NCBI RefSeq assembly: GCF_029626035.1 | Contig: NZ_JARUBE010000003.1 | Coordinates: forward strand, 4,650,001 to 4,714,000 | DNA from: Micromonospora sp. WMMD980 | GTDB lineage: Bacteria > Actinomycetota > Actinomycetes > Mycobacteriales > Micromonosporaceae | DNA: 64,000 nucleotides | Direction: 5' to 3' | Part shown: piece after piece, positions 25,345-33,597 of the stretch | Layout of the letters: every line of letters begins with the position of its first letter | How positions within the stretch are numbered: position 1 is the stretch's first letter | Notes under the pieces: generated by a model | Database searches by the model: none | Told to the model about the DNA's origin: nothing | The model's input: only the letters and a program-made list of their open reading frames with translations | Translations under genes and position numbers: made by a program

Positions 25345-25638
25345 CGGTGGGTACCGCACAGCGGAGACGGGTGGGGCCAACCCGTGCCTGCCTGGTCGGG
25401 CCGGGCGGGTGGGCGACCACACCCCGGTGGTGCTGAAGAGTTACGGCGGCACGTCGGGTCGCCGCCGGTGCGTGCTGGTCGGTGTTGACGCCGCGCGGGC
25501 GGTGTCTGCGCCGACGATGGAACGCCCCACAGCCCAATCGATCAAGTCGAATTGGTGCGGGGCGCGGGGTCGCTGACGTGCCGGTTGTCTACGCGGGCAC
25601 GTCGAGGGTCGGGAGCTGGGCCGGTGGCCAGGTCGTGG

Positions 25639-26112
25639 TCAGTCGGCGCAGCCCCGTTCGCAGCCCTGCGGGTCGCACTGCTGACCGTCAGCCATCCGGG
25701 CCAGGGCCAGCCCGTCGTCGCCGTCGAGGAACGGCCAGCCGAACCCGTCGGCGAACGCCTTGACCTTGGGCGCCCCGTACATTGGGTAGCCGGCGTGGTC
25801 CATCGCCGCCACGATGTCGTCGCGGCCGAGGAGCCAGGCGAGTTCGCTGAGCTTGTCCACCGACCGGCTCGCCGAGTTGCCCCGGTGGTCGAGGATCTTC
25901 CCGATGGCGAACTCGAGGTAGTCCCGGGCGTAGGTCTCGTGGTCGACCCGCTGGGTCCACTCAACCGGGTGGCGGGGGGTGATGACCTGGCGGGCGTGGT
26001 CGAGGTCGAGTGACTCCACGAGCACGTCCTCCCGGAAGCCGAGGATGTCCTGTCGGTTGGCCCGGAGAGCCCAGACCCGGGTGACGATCTCCTCTTGGGT
26101 ACGGATGGTCAC
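25639..26112 (-). CDS. Hypothetical protein
   Basis: A 157-residue acidic soluble protein with GTG start and AGGAAGGA upstream. Mixed alpha/beta: VWALRANRQDILGFREDVLVESLDLDHARQVI, then YLEFAIGKILDHRGNSASRSVDKLSELAWLLGRDDIVAAM. The C-terminus has QQCDPQGCERGCAD with three Cys that could bind a metal. No family recognised. Confidence 0.5.
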   Translation of the reverse strand: MTIRTQEEIVTRVWALRANRQDILGFREDVLVESLDLDHARQVITPRHPVEWTQRVDHETYARDYLEFAIGKILDHRGNSASRSVDKLSELAWLLGRDDIVAAMDHAGYPMYGAPKVKAFADGFGWPFLDGDDGLALARMADGQQCDPQGCERGCAD

Positions 26113-26224
26113 TGGTTTTCCTTCCTGTTGGTCCTACCTGTCGTGGTGGTGTGTCGGGTGCCGCAGCCGGAGACGGCTCGGCTTCGGGTGACGCGGGGCG
26201 CGGCCTGGTCAGGGGCCGGCCGGC

Positions 26225-27394
26225 CTATGCCTGGTCGGGGTCAGGCAGGTCGCCGACGATCCGGTCGCAGGCGTACGGGTCGACGGCCTCCCAGCACCAG
26301 CTGCGGCCCATCACCACGTACCGGCCGTCACCGTCCGGGGCGACGCGTTCGATGGCTTCCGGATCGTCTGATAGGGCGCGCTGGTCGACCACGAGGACGT
26401 CTCCGTCGAAGGACAGGTCAGCCAGATCCGCGTCGACCCGGCGATCCAGGTCGTCCTCCGGTACGCCCTGCTCGCGCAGGCTGCGGCGGTGCTGGTCGCG
26501 GAGCCGGTACTGGTCGGTGACGATCGCCTCCGCCACCGAGCGGGTGCAGGAGAACACCCCCCACCCGTTCCAGTGGTCGATCAGTGTGCCGACGAAGCCG
26601 ATCTCGAAGCGGTCATCGCCGTCCGGGCCGACGGTCATCGCCCACTCGCCGGAGAACACGCCGACGTCGCCGACGTGTACCCGGTCGGGGTGCAGGTGGG
26701 ACACGTCGCGGCCGGTGGGGCTGGCCGCGAGGTGACACAGTGCGGCGACACGCTCTTCGGCCGCGGTGGCGAAGGCGTCGCGGTAGACGGTCATCGCCTC
26801 GTCGCGCTGCTGGAGGCGCAGCCCGAACCAGCCGGAGACATCGCCGGTGGCGTCGGCGAACAGCTCCCACCCGGCGGTATCGACCGACTCTCCAGCCGAG
26901 GAGAAGTGGGGCAACGTGTCGAGGACGGCGGGATCGGCGTCGTTGATGCCGGCCAGGATCCGGCGGGCGGCCAGGCGGGTGTCGCCGCTGACCCTGGCGC
27001 CGATGGTGTCCTGCGCCCACCACTCGGCGGCGGTTTGGCCGGCCTCGGTGCCGGCGGCCCGCATGCGTCGCAGCGTGGCGGCCCATTCGGTGGCCTCGGC
27101 GACCGGATCGCCGGTGGGCGGCGGGGTGGTGGCTGGTGCGATGCGGTCGCCGTCGTCGAGGCTCATCGACAGTGTCGAGCCGCTGTCCCAGGCGACCTCG
27201 ACGATGTTCTGCCGCTGGTCGTGGCGGCGGACGGTGCCGGTGTCTCCGGGCCGCAACAAAGTGTGCGGGTCGCTGGTGTGGACCAGCGCGACGCGTTGGC
27301 CAGGCTGGTACCTCATGGTGGTCTCCGATCGGTAAGGGGACGGGCCATCGCTGCCGCTGGTGGGCGGCGACGGCGTGGGGTCGGGTGTGTTCAT
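26225..27394 (-). CDS. DUF4314-containing hypothetical protein
   Basis: Residues about 27-88 (MRYQPGQRVALVHTSDPHTLLRPGDTGTVRRHDQRQNIVEVAWDSGSTLSMSLDDGDRI) match DUF4314, a small beta-barrel-like domain frequent on actinobacterial plasmids. The remaining 300 residues are not recognised. ATG at 27394 overlaps the upstream stop by four bases; an internal ATG at 27316, at the start of the DUF4314 domain and with GGAG six bases before it, is a credible alternative. Function unknown. Confidence 0.68.
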   Translation of the reverse strand: MNTPDPTPSPPTSGSDGPSPYRSETTMRYQPGQRVALVHTSDPHTLLRPGDTGTVRRHDQRQNIVEVAWDSGSTLSMSLDDGDRIAPATTPPPTGDPVAEATEWAATLRRMRAAGTEAGQTAAEWWAQDTIGARVSGDTRLAARRILAGINDADPAVLDTLPHFSSAGESVDTAGWELFADATGDVSGWFGLRLQQRDEAMTVYRDAFATAAEERVAALCHLAASPTGRDVSHLHPDRVHVGDVGVFSGEWAMTVGPDGDDRFEIGFVGTLIDHWNGWGVFSCTRSVAEAIVTDQYRLRDQHRRSLREQGVPEDDLDRRVDADLADLSFDGDVLVVDQRALSDDPEAIERVAPDGDGRYVVMGRSWCWEAVDPYACDRIVGDLPDPDQA

Positions 27395-28059
27395 CGGGCG
27401 CTGCCTGTCGCGTCACCCGTCGTAGGGTTGTGCGGCGGCCAGGGCTTGCGGGTGACGTGGTCGCCGAACATCGGGTCGGTGACGACCGAGGAGCCGCAGC
27501 GGGTGCAGCTGGTGGCGGTGTCGTAGCCGTAGCCGGCCATGGACGACACCTCGATGTGGTCGATCTCGTCGACCGCGCCGCAGACGGTGCACACAGTCAT
27601 CTCCGGGCCGCCGTCGTCAGCGGGTGCGGTGACGAACAGTTCCTCGGCGGGGTCGAGGTGGTGGGCGCTGTGCCGCAGCCAGCGGCCGTGGACCGTCGCC
27701 TCGTACACCACCAGTCGCCGCTGGTCGAGGTGCAGCAGGTACAGCCATTCGAGGGCCCCGTCAACGTCCTCGCGCAGCGCGCCCCGCCGGACGGTGTCGT
27801 TGTCGGCGGGGTAGCCCAGGCCCGGCACGGGCGGCTGCTGGTCCCAGCGGCGGGGCTTGGGGTTGACGGCGAGGGACCACCAGTTGCGGGCCAGCAGCGC
27901 CGTGGCCATGGCGTCGGTGTCGCGGCTGAACGTGTCGGTCCAGATCCGGCGCAATAGCGGCACCAGAACCTGCGGGTCCTCTCCAAACTGGATGAAGCGG
28001 GCGGTGTACCTGCCGCGGAACGCGGCGACACCGATGAGCGTGGGTGTGCTCACGGGCAT
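27391..28059 (-). CDS. Hypothetical protein with C-terminal zinc-ribbon-like Cys pairs
   Basis: ATG at 28059 with GAGGAGG at ideal spacing. A 222-residue protein. C-terminal CTVCGAVDEIDHIEV and CTRCGSSVV give two Cys-x2-Cys pairs about 30 residues apart, the layout of a zinc ribbon. The N-terminal part (RGRYTARFIQFGEDPQVLVPLLRRIWTDTF) resembles small plasmid-borne proteins of unknown function. Translationally coupled to the DUF4314 gene. Confidence 0.58.
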   Translation of the reverse strand: MPVSTPTLIGVAAFRGRYTARFIQFGEDPQVLVPLLRRIWTDTFSRDTDAMATALLARNWWSLAVNPKPRRWDQQPPVPGLGYPADNDTVRRGALREDVDGALEWLYLLHLDQRRLVVYEATVHGRWLRHSAHHLDPAEELFVTAPADDGGPEMTVCTVCGAVDEIDHIEVSSMAGYGYDTATSCTRCGSSVVTDPMFGDHVTRKPWPPHNPTTGDATGSAR

Positions 28060-28090
28060 TTCCTCCTCAGGTATGCGTGGATGGGGTTGC

Positions 28091-28119
28091 GGCGGTCGTC
28101 CCGGGGCGGGACGACCGCC
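28091..28119 (-). terminator. Hairpin after the cell-wall hydrolase gene
   Basis: GGCGGTCGTCCC (28091-28102) with GGGACGACCGCC (28108-28119), a perfect 12-bp stem and 5-base loop, 47 bases after the stop at 28166. Confidence 0.6.
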
Positions 28120-28165
28120 GAGTTGGGGTGGAACACGCAGCCGCCGCCGGCATCCTCGATGGCGC

Positions 28166-29236
28166 CTACTGGTTGAGGGGCGCGCCGACGGAGGCCATGA
28201 AGGCGACCGGGTCGACGGCCGTGCCGGAGGTGTGGTCACCGAGGTGCACCTCGAAGTGCAGGTGCGGTCCGGACGAGTGGCCGGAGCTGCCGGAGACGCC
28301 GATGACGTCACCGGCCGCGACCTGTTGGCCCTCGGCGACGGAGGGGTGGGTGAGCATGTGGCAGTAGCGGGTGATCACCCCACCGGGGTGGGTGATGTCG
28401 ACGTACCAGCCGCAGCCGCGGGTGAGAGCGGGGTCGCCGTCGCGGTCGCAGCCCCACTCGGCGCCGGTGCGCACGTCGACGGCGTTGCAGCGCACGACGG
28501 TGACGGTGCCGGCGGACGCGGCGTGGATCGGGCTGCCCTTGCCCACGATCAGGTCGACGCCGTCGTGCCCGGGCCGATCCGGGGTGCGGAAGCCGGAGCC
28601 GACGTCTCCGTGCAGCGGTTGGGTCCAGCCCTGCGCGCTGACGGTCACGCCGCAGGCGGCGAGGCCGGCGGTGACCCCGGTCAGGGCGGCGACGATGCGG
28701 CTGGCGTCGGGTTCCCACTTGGCGTAGGCGTCCGGGTAGGCCGACCGCTGCACCGCCTGGGCGGCCTCGGTCAGCGCCATCGCCTGCCAGCCGTCGACGG
28801 CCTGCAACTTCTGGTAGAACTTCGTCGCCGCGTACTGCGGGTCCCGTAGCTGCTCGGGGGTGCCCCAGCCCTGGGAGGGCCGCTGTTGGAACAGGCCGAC
28901 CGAGTCGCGGTCCCCACCCGGGGTGTTGATCAGCGAGGATTCCTGCATCGCGGTGGCCACGGCGATGACCCAGCCGCGGGGCGGGACGCCGAGGCGCATG
29001 CCGACGGCGGTGATGGTGGCGGCGTTGCCGACCTGCTCGGCGTTCCAGTCACCGATCGGACCGATCCCGCCCGGGGCCGGGCTGCGCGTCGCCGACAAGG
29101 TAGTGGGTGTGACGCTGGTTGCCGTACCGCAGGCGCCGGCGCCGCCGCCGAAGATCAGGGTGGCGGCCAGTCCGGAGCACAGCAGCAGGACGCCGACGAC
29201 CGCTATGGCGATCCCGGACAGCACGCGGGTGGTCAT
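28166..29236 (-). CDS. Bifunctional cell-wall hydrolase: lysozyme-like domain plus M23 peptidase
   Basis: ATG with AAGGAG upstream. An N-terminal membrane anchor (IAIAVVGVLLLCSGLAATLIF) is followed by a transglycosylase/lysozyme-like domain (about 65-165: ATAMQESSLINTPGGDRDSVGLFQQRPSQGWG, with catalytic Glu in QESS). A LytM/M23 peptidase domain follows (about 205-345) with zinc ligands in GHDGVDLI (about 222) and HLHFEVH (about 322). It should open the peptidoglycan for the conjugation channel encoded at 52-60 kb, the usual task of VirB1-type proteins in Gram-positive T4SS. Confidence 0.87.
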   Translation of the reverse strand: MTTRVLSGIAIAVVGVLLLCSGLAATLIFGGGAGACGTATSVTPTTLSATRSPAPGGIGPIGDWNAEQVGNAATITAVGMRLGVPPRGWVIAVATAMQESSLINTPGGDRDSVGLFQQRPSQGWGTPEQLRDPQYAATKFYQKLQAVDGWQAMALTEAAQAVQRSAYPDAYAKWEPDASRIVAALTGVTAGLAACGVTVSAQGWTQPLHGDVGSGFRTPDRPGHDGVDLIVGKGSPIHAASAGTVTVVRCNAVDVRTGAEWGCDRDGDPALTRGCGWYVDITHPGGVITRYCHMLTHPSVAEGQQVAAGDVIGVSGSSGHSSGPHLHFEVHLGDHTSGTAVDPVAFMASVGAPLNQ

Positions 29237-29284
29237 GACTGGTCACTCCTTCAAAGCGGCGGCCGGGTGGTGGGCGGGGACGGC

Positions 29285-29324
29285 GAAGGCCGCGCGGGCC
29301 AGTGGGAGGCGTCGCGCGGCCTTC
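29285..29324 (-). terminator. Hairpin upstream of the cell-wall hydrolase gene
   Basis: GAAGGCCGCGCG (29285-29296) with CGCGCGGCCTTC (29313-29324), perfect 12-bp stem, 14 bases after the stop at 29338. Confidence 0.6.
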
Positions 29325-29337
29325 GGGCGGGTGCGGG

Positions 29338-30375
29338 TCAGCGGGCGAGGACGGCGACTTTCTCGCCGTGCAGCAGGGGTGCCCCGTCGGGGCCTTTGAT
29401 GTGGGCGTTGATCCAGATGCGGTAGGGGTGGCCGTCGCGGTCGATGAGGCGTCGCCAGTGGCCGCGGACGACGAACCGCACCCGGTAGTGCCACTTGGGT
29501 TCCCCGTCGGTGGGTTCGGCGAGAGGGCTGGTGCGGCGCAGCATGACCACGCGGGTGTCGTGGCGGATGCTGGCCCGCACGGCGCGACGTCGGGCGGCGC
29601 GGTCCAACGGGGCGGCGGCGACGGTGGCGAGGGGTTGGGCCTGGATGCGCCAGAAGGCGTAGGCGATAGCGGCGCAGGCGCGCATCGCGGTGGTGGTCTC
29701 GTCGATGCAGAACCGGCCGTCGGGGGCCGGTTCCCAGTCGCGGTCGTCTCCGTCGAGGACGGGCACGTCGGGGCGGGGGTCGACGGGCTGGCCGATGGGG
29801 ATCTCGGTGAAGTCGGTCAGCACGTAGGGGGCGAACTGGCGGGCGAGGTCGGGCCGGTCAGCGAGCTGCTGCCGGCGGCGGACGGCCGCTGGGTCGTGCG
29901 GGTCGTGGTGGTCGGCCCAGCCGGCGATGGCCCAGAAGGACCGGCCGCTGTTCGTGTTGGTGGTGCGGGCCCAGGTGATCGCACCGATCGAGGACACCTC
30001 GCCGCTGAGGCTGCGGTGGTAGATCGGTTCGGGGAGGAAGAGCACCCCGCCGTCGTCGGGGGCGATGTCGGCGGGGAGCACCTCGCCGGTCAGGTCGAGG
30101 GCCGTCGCGGCGGCGGCGATGATCGCGGTCATTGCGGGGGCGATGACGTACGGCTCGCCGGATCGCCACGGGTTGGCGGTGATGGCGCGGACTGCATCGA
30201 GGACCTTCGCCATGCCCGCTGGGCTGGGGCTGGGGTGGTTGGCGAGGCGGCTGCCGAAGAACGCCTGCAGGTACTGCGCCGCGAGCGGGCTGCGGTGGTA
30301 GTCGACCATGCGGGTGCGCAGGTCCACCGCAGCGCGGGCGTAGCCGGCGAGAGTGTCGTTCGGTAGGAAGTTCAC
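29338..30375 (-). CDS. Hypothetical plasmid-type protein
   Basis: GTG at 30375 with GGAGG upstream. A 345-residue soluble protein. The C-terminal 60 residues (WHYRVRFVVRGHWRRLIDRDGHPYRIWINAHIKGPDGAPLLHGEKVAVL) recall a segment that recurs in hypothetical proteins of actinobacterial conjugative elements. Upstream, MRACAAIAYAFWRIQAQPLA and several acidic loops. No enzyme motif is clear. Followed by a strong hairpin, preceded within 22 bases by another small gene. Confidence 0.58.
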   Translation of the reverse strand: MNFLPNDTLAGYARAAVDLRTRMVDYHRSPLAAQYLQAFFGSRLANHPSPSPAGMAKVLDAVRAITANPWRSGEPYVIAPAMTAIIAAAATALDLTGEVLPADIAPDDGGVLFLPEPIYHRSLSGEVSSIGAITWARTTNTNSGRSFWAIAGWADHHDPHDPAAVRRRQQLADRPDLARQFAPYVLTDFTEIPIGQPVDPRPDVPVLDGDDRDWEPAPDGRFCIDETTTAMRACAAIAYAFWRIQAQPLATVAAAPLDRAARRRAVRASIRHDTRVVMLRRTSPLAEPTDGEPKWHYRVRFVVRGHWRRLIDRDGHPYRIWINAHIKGPDGAPLLHGEKVAVLAR

Positions 30376-30397
30376 TGGTTGCCTCCAGGGTGCGTGC

Positions 30398-30844
30398 TCA
30401 GGCGGCCAGCGCCGCCACGGGTGGACGCCGGTAAACGCGGGATTCCGGCGGCACCGCGTCCGGTACGGGCGCGGGCCGCGTCAGGGGTGCCGGCGGGTGG
30501 GCCGGGGTGAACCAGCCGGTGAAGCGGCGCGGCGGGGCGGGCACGGGGGCGCGTCCCCGTACGACCCCGACCGGGCGCGGCGACGGCGGCGGGGGCGCCG
30601 GGGCGAGGGTGGCAGGGGCGCGGCGGGCGTGTTGTTCGGCGCGGCGGGCGGTGCGCAGCGCCCAGCAGGGGCCCTGCTGCCCGCGGCACTGCAGGTTCGT
30701 GCAGGCGCCGTCGGGTCCGGGTTGGTGGGCGGCGGCGACGTCGACCGCGAGCGCCCACAGGAGCCGGTCAGTGACGTCGTCCGGTACGGCGGTGCGGTCG
30801 CTGGGGCGCCGGCTGCGGCCCTTGGGCTGTGCGGGGTGTGCCAT
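30398..30844 (-). CDS. Pro/Arg-rich hypothetical protein
   Basis: A 148-residue basic protein with ATG start. N-terminal half: DDVTDRLLWALAVDVAAAHQPGPDGACTNLQCRGQQGPCWALRTARRAEQHA, in which four Cys could bind a metal. C-terminal half is Pro-rich and probably disordered. Family not recognised. It precedes the 29338-30375 gene by 22 bases. Confidence 0.45.
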   Translation of the reverse strand: MAHPAQPKGRSRRPSDRTAVPDDVTDRLLWALAVDVAAAHQPGPDGACTNLQCRGQQGPCWALRTARRAEQHARRAPATLAPAPPPPSPRPVGVVRGRAPVPAPPRRFTGWFTPAHPPAPLTRPAPVPDAVPPESRVYRRPPVAALAA

Positions 30845-30990
30845 GGCGGGTGGCCCTTCGGTCGGCGGATCGCGGGCATGCGCGGTCGCCGCCCGACTCG
30901 CGTCGGAGCCCTTGGGAGTGCTGATGTCCGCACGATGGCCGACGACCAGCGATGATCGACGCTCATCTCTCGAAGAAGGTCAAGTCATGT

Positions 30991-31016
30991 CGGGCGGGCA
31001 AGGTTCTGCCCGCCCG
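30991..31016 (-). terminator. Hairpin in the 31 kb gap
   Basis: CGGGCGGGCA (30991-31000) with TGCCCGCCCG (31007-31016), perfect 10-bp stem, 24 bases after the stop at 31040. Confidence 0.6.
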
Positions 31017-31039
31017 GCACGGCAGCGTGGAGTCGTGGT

Positions 31040-31487
31040 TCAGGTGGTCTGTTCGGGGTCGAGGCGTACGCGGGTGGGGTCGACGGTGGTGAGCAGGTGG
31101 CGGGAGACGCCGCGCCAGTAGCGGCCGTTGTTGCCGCCGAGCGAGACGAGGGAGACGCGGCCGGTCCCGGTGTCGCGCAGCACCACGTACAGCTCGCCCG
31201 GAGGCTGCTTCCAGCCCGCGCCGGCGACGGTGACGAGGGTGCCCGGATGCAGCGGCGCCTCGTGGACCATGGTCAGCTCACGGCCGGTGGTGGTGTCCGC
31301 CGGGGAGGCGGGCCGCAGGTAGGTGGGGTTGACCTTCACCGGTCGGCCGCCGTCGACGGGTTCGACGACGACGTTGACCGGCAGCAGCCGGGTGACGCGG
31401 TAGGTGACGCCCCGGGGTGCTGGCGCGGGCCACCGCCGGGTCGGCGGTCACCCGGTCGCCGATGGAGTACGTGTGAGGGCTGCTCAT
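31040..31487 (-). pseudogene. Two-repeat small hypothetical protein with a homopolymer frameshift
   Basis: Starts at ATG 31487 (MSSPHTYSIGDRVTADPAVARA) with GGAG upstream. It continues in a second frame as RGVTYRVTRLLPVNVVVEPVDGGRPVKVNPTYLRPAS and then LHPGTLVTVAGAGWKQPPGELYVVLRDTGTGRVSLVSLGG. Both halves look like KOW/DUF4314-like small beta modules. The join needs one base fewer in the C4/G4 run at 31410-31417. If real, a truncated 20-residue peptide is made; a sequencing error at the run is equally likely. Confidence 0.5.
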
Positions 31488-31571
31488 GGCGGATGCGCTC
31501 CTTATCTGCGTCTCGGCGACCGTCGCCGAGGACGGGGAAAGCAGGGCTGGGCGGATGGAAGCGGGCACGGT

Positions 31572-31607
31572 GAGGACCTCACGCACGTCGACGGGCGCGA
31601 GGTCCTC
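31572..31607 (-). terminator. Hairpin after the GGDEF gene
   Basis: GAGGACCTC (31572-31580) with GAGGTCCTC (31599-31607), 9-bp perfect stem, 20 bases after the stop at 31627. Confidence 0.5.
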
Positions 31608-31626
31608 TTGGTGTGTCCGTGAGCGG

Positions 31627-32274
31627 TCAGCGGCGGCGCAGGTCCCGCAGGCGGGTACCTGGCGGCGGTCCGGCGTGGCCGGTGGTGGCGGTGGCTCCGT
31701 GCACCCCGGCTCCGGTTTGTTTGGCCTGGTACATGGCGGTGTCCGCCTGGTGCAGCAGGGTGCGCGGGCCGACGCCGAGGGCGGCGCTGGTGTACCCGAC
31801 GCTGGCGCGCACGGCCAGCGCATGGTCGCTGAGGTCGACGGGGTGGCGGCCGACCGCCCGCCAGGCGGCGCGGGCAGCGGCGGCGACGTCGTCGGCGCCG
31901 CCGTCGACCAGCAGGGCGAACTCGTCGCCCGACAGCCGCGCGGCGAGCCGTACCGGCCCTCGTAGGGCGGCCAGCCGTCGGCCGACCTCGGTGAGGACGT
32001 CGTTGCCGGCCTCGTGGCCGAGGGTGTCGTTGACGGCTTTGAAGCCGTCGAGGTCGAGCAGGACGAGCCCGAACGGGGCATCTGTGCGGGTGGCGCGGGT
32101 GAGGGCGGCGAGCAGTGCTCGCCGGTTGGGCAGACCGGTGGTGTCGTCGTGGTCGGCGGCGTGGCGGGCGCGGATCAGTGCCTGCTGTTGGCGCCACAGC
32201 AGCGCTGCGGCGAGGGCGAGACCGGCGAGGACTCCACCGGCGGCGGTGACGATCGAGGTCAGGATGGGAGACAC
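31627..32274 (-). CDS. GGDEF-domain protein, probable diguanylate cyclase
   Basis: GTG at 32274 is chosen because AAGGAG lies eight bases upstream. One N-terminal membrane helix (IVTAAGGVLAGLALAAALLW), then a complete GGDEF domain: HDDTTGLPNRRALLAAL, GLVLLDLDGFKAVNDTLGHEAGNDVL, and RLSGDEFALLV (about residue 110), where SGDEF stands for GGDEF. The Gly-to-Ser change is seen in active cyclases. No I-site RxxD can be pointed to with certainty. It would make c-di-GMP at the membrane; a link to pilus or transfer control is possible. Last residues are disordered. Confidence 0.82.
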   Translation of the reverse strand: MSPILTSIVTAAGGVLAGLALAAALLWRQQQALIRARHAADHDDTTGLPNRRALLAALTRATRTDAPFGLVLLDLDGFKAVNDTLGHEAGNDVLTEVGRRLAALRGPVRLAARLSGDEFALLVDGGADDVAAAARAAWRAVGRHPVDLSDHALAVRASVGYTSAALGVGPRTLLHQADTAMYQAKQTGAGVHGATATTGHAGPPPGTRLRDLRRR

Positions 32275-32308
32275 TTGGGGAGCTCCTTGTCTGTGAAGGA
32301 GCACCGGG

Positions 32309-32342
32309 GGCGGGCGTGGTTCCGGGAAGTTCGACGCCCGCC
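32309..32342 (-). terminator. Hairpin after the double-winged-helix gene
   Basis: GGCGGGCGT (32309-32317) with ACGCCCGCC (32334-32342), perfect 9-bp stem, 26 bases after the stop at 32369. Confidence 0.5.
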
Positions 32343-32368
32343 TCCGAGCTATTGGCTGGCGGGGTCGT

Positions 32369-33370
32369 TCAGGCGGTGGTGTCGGCGAGGGCGAAGGTGG
32401 CGGGTTTCTCGGCGGCCAGCACTGCCCGCCCGGTCCCGACGAGTTTCACGGCGGCGTTGTGGACCGCGCCTGCGCTGGCCTTCTTCGCGCCGGTTCCCTC
32501 GTTGGCCCGGTCGACGAGCTTGCACAGTTCGCTGACCTTGTACTGCTGGCCGGGGTTGGCCTCGAGGATGTCGAGGATCGCGCCGCGCAGGGTGCCCAAC
32601 GCTCGCCGTGTACGGGCCTGCGCCGCCTCGCCCGCCGCCTCCGTGGCCGGCGGTGCGGCGGGTACTTCCGTGGCGGGTTCACCCGTGGTGCTGTCGATGG
32701 CCCCGCCAGCAGGGGGAATATCCGGTGTGGCCGGTCCGGCGTCCGTTTCGTTCGCTGCGGGCGTCGTTCCGGTGGCCGGGTCGGTGTCGTCGGTCGTGAC
32801 CGGTGCCTCGGGTTCGGCAGTCGAGCGGTCGTCATCGTCGCCGTCGTGGATTTCGGTGTCCTCGGCTTCAGCGGCCTCGTCGGGTGCCGCCTCGACACCA
32901 TCAGGAGCCGGCGATGTCGACTCCTGAATGGCGTCCGGCTGCCCGTCGGCGGGAACCTCGGCGGCTGGCCGCTGGCCGTGGTCCTGCCCGGCGGCCTCTT
33001 CGCTGTTCTGCGTGTCGTCGCCGTGCGGCCCGTGTTCTGTGGCGGTGTCGGGTGTGTCGGTGTCGCGGGTGGCGGGCTCCGGTTCGGGCTGGCCGTGACC
33101 GCCGCACTGTTCGGCGTGAGAGCGGCCGGTGTCGGTCAGCCGCCACAGGCTGCGTCCGGTGTCGCTTCGGGTGGGCTCGGCCAGTCCCGCGGTTTCCAGG
33201 GTGCGCAGTTTCGGGGTGGTGGTGGAGTAGCCGAGGCCGGCTTCGGTGGCGATGGCGGCGGCGGTGGCCTCGCCGAGGCGGTGCAGCGCGGCGAGGACCT
33301 TCGCGACGCTGGGTGCCAGTGGCGCTGGTGCGGCCGTATCGGTGGTCGTGTTGGTTGGGGTGCTGGTCAT
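32369..33370 (-). CDS. Protein with two winged-helix domains joined by a long acidic linker
   Basis: ATG at 33370. Residues about 18-85 form a MarR-like wHTH (VAKVLAALHRLGEATAAAIATEAGLGYSTTTPKLRTLETAGLAEPTRSDTGRSLWRLTDTG). A roughly 150-residue Glu/Asp/Pro/Thr-rich linker follows. The C-terminal 80 residues (TLRGAILDILEANPGQQYKVSELCKLVDRANEGTGAKKASAGAVHNAAVKLVGTGRAVLA) form another wHTH. This layout suggests a DNA-bridging or regulatory protein of the element. It lies beside the left end of the Tn7-like insertion; before insertion its promoter region adjoined the lsr2 terminator. Confidence 0.65.
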   Translation of the reverse strand: MTSTPTNTTTDTAAPAPLAPSVAKVLAALHRLGEATAAAIATEAGLGYSTTTPKLRTLETAGLAEPTRSDTGRSLWRLTDTGRSHAEQCGGHGQPEPEPATRDTDTPDTATEHGPHGDDTQNSEEAAGQDHGQRPAAEVPADGQPDAIQESTSPAPDGVEAAPDEAAEAEDTEIHDGDDDDRSTAEPEAPVTTDDTDPATGTTPAANETDAGPATPDIPPAGGAIDSTTGEPATEVPAAPPATEAAGEAAQARTRRALGTLRGAILDILEANPGQQYKVSELCKLVDRANEGTGAKKASAGAVHNAAVKLVGTGRAVLAAEKPATFALADTTA

Positions 33371-33502
33371 GGGCGCGTGGCCCCCTTTCTCCTGCCGTCG
33401 GCAGGGGTTGGTGAGTGAGGCGTGTGCACTGATGCACGCTTCGGTTCGGGTTTTGATCAAGTCGTCTGCCCGGAGTGCGGGACTGCGGCGACGCGCACGG
33501 GT

Positions 33503-33527
33503 TGTGACGGTCAGCTATAGATGTCAC
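33503..33527. repeat. Left terminal inverted repeat of the Tn7-like element
   Basis: Begins TGTGAC and ends TGTCAC with TCAGCT and TAG between. A further TGTCAC at 33542-33547, about 20 bp inward, suggests a second TnsB-binding site. The tniQ stop at 33598 is only 95 bp from the outer end, leaving no room for cargo on this side. Confidence 0.88.
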
Positions 33528-33597
33528 TTTTCGACGGTGGTTGTCACCGGGGCTGATGCGGCGCTTCGGACTTGCTGGCTCGGAGACGATCGAGCGC

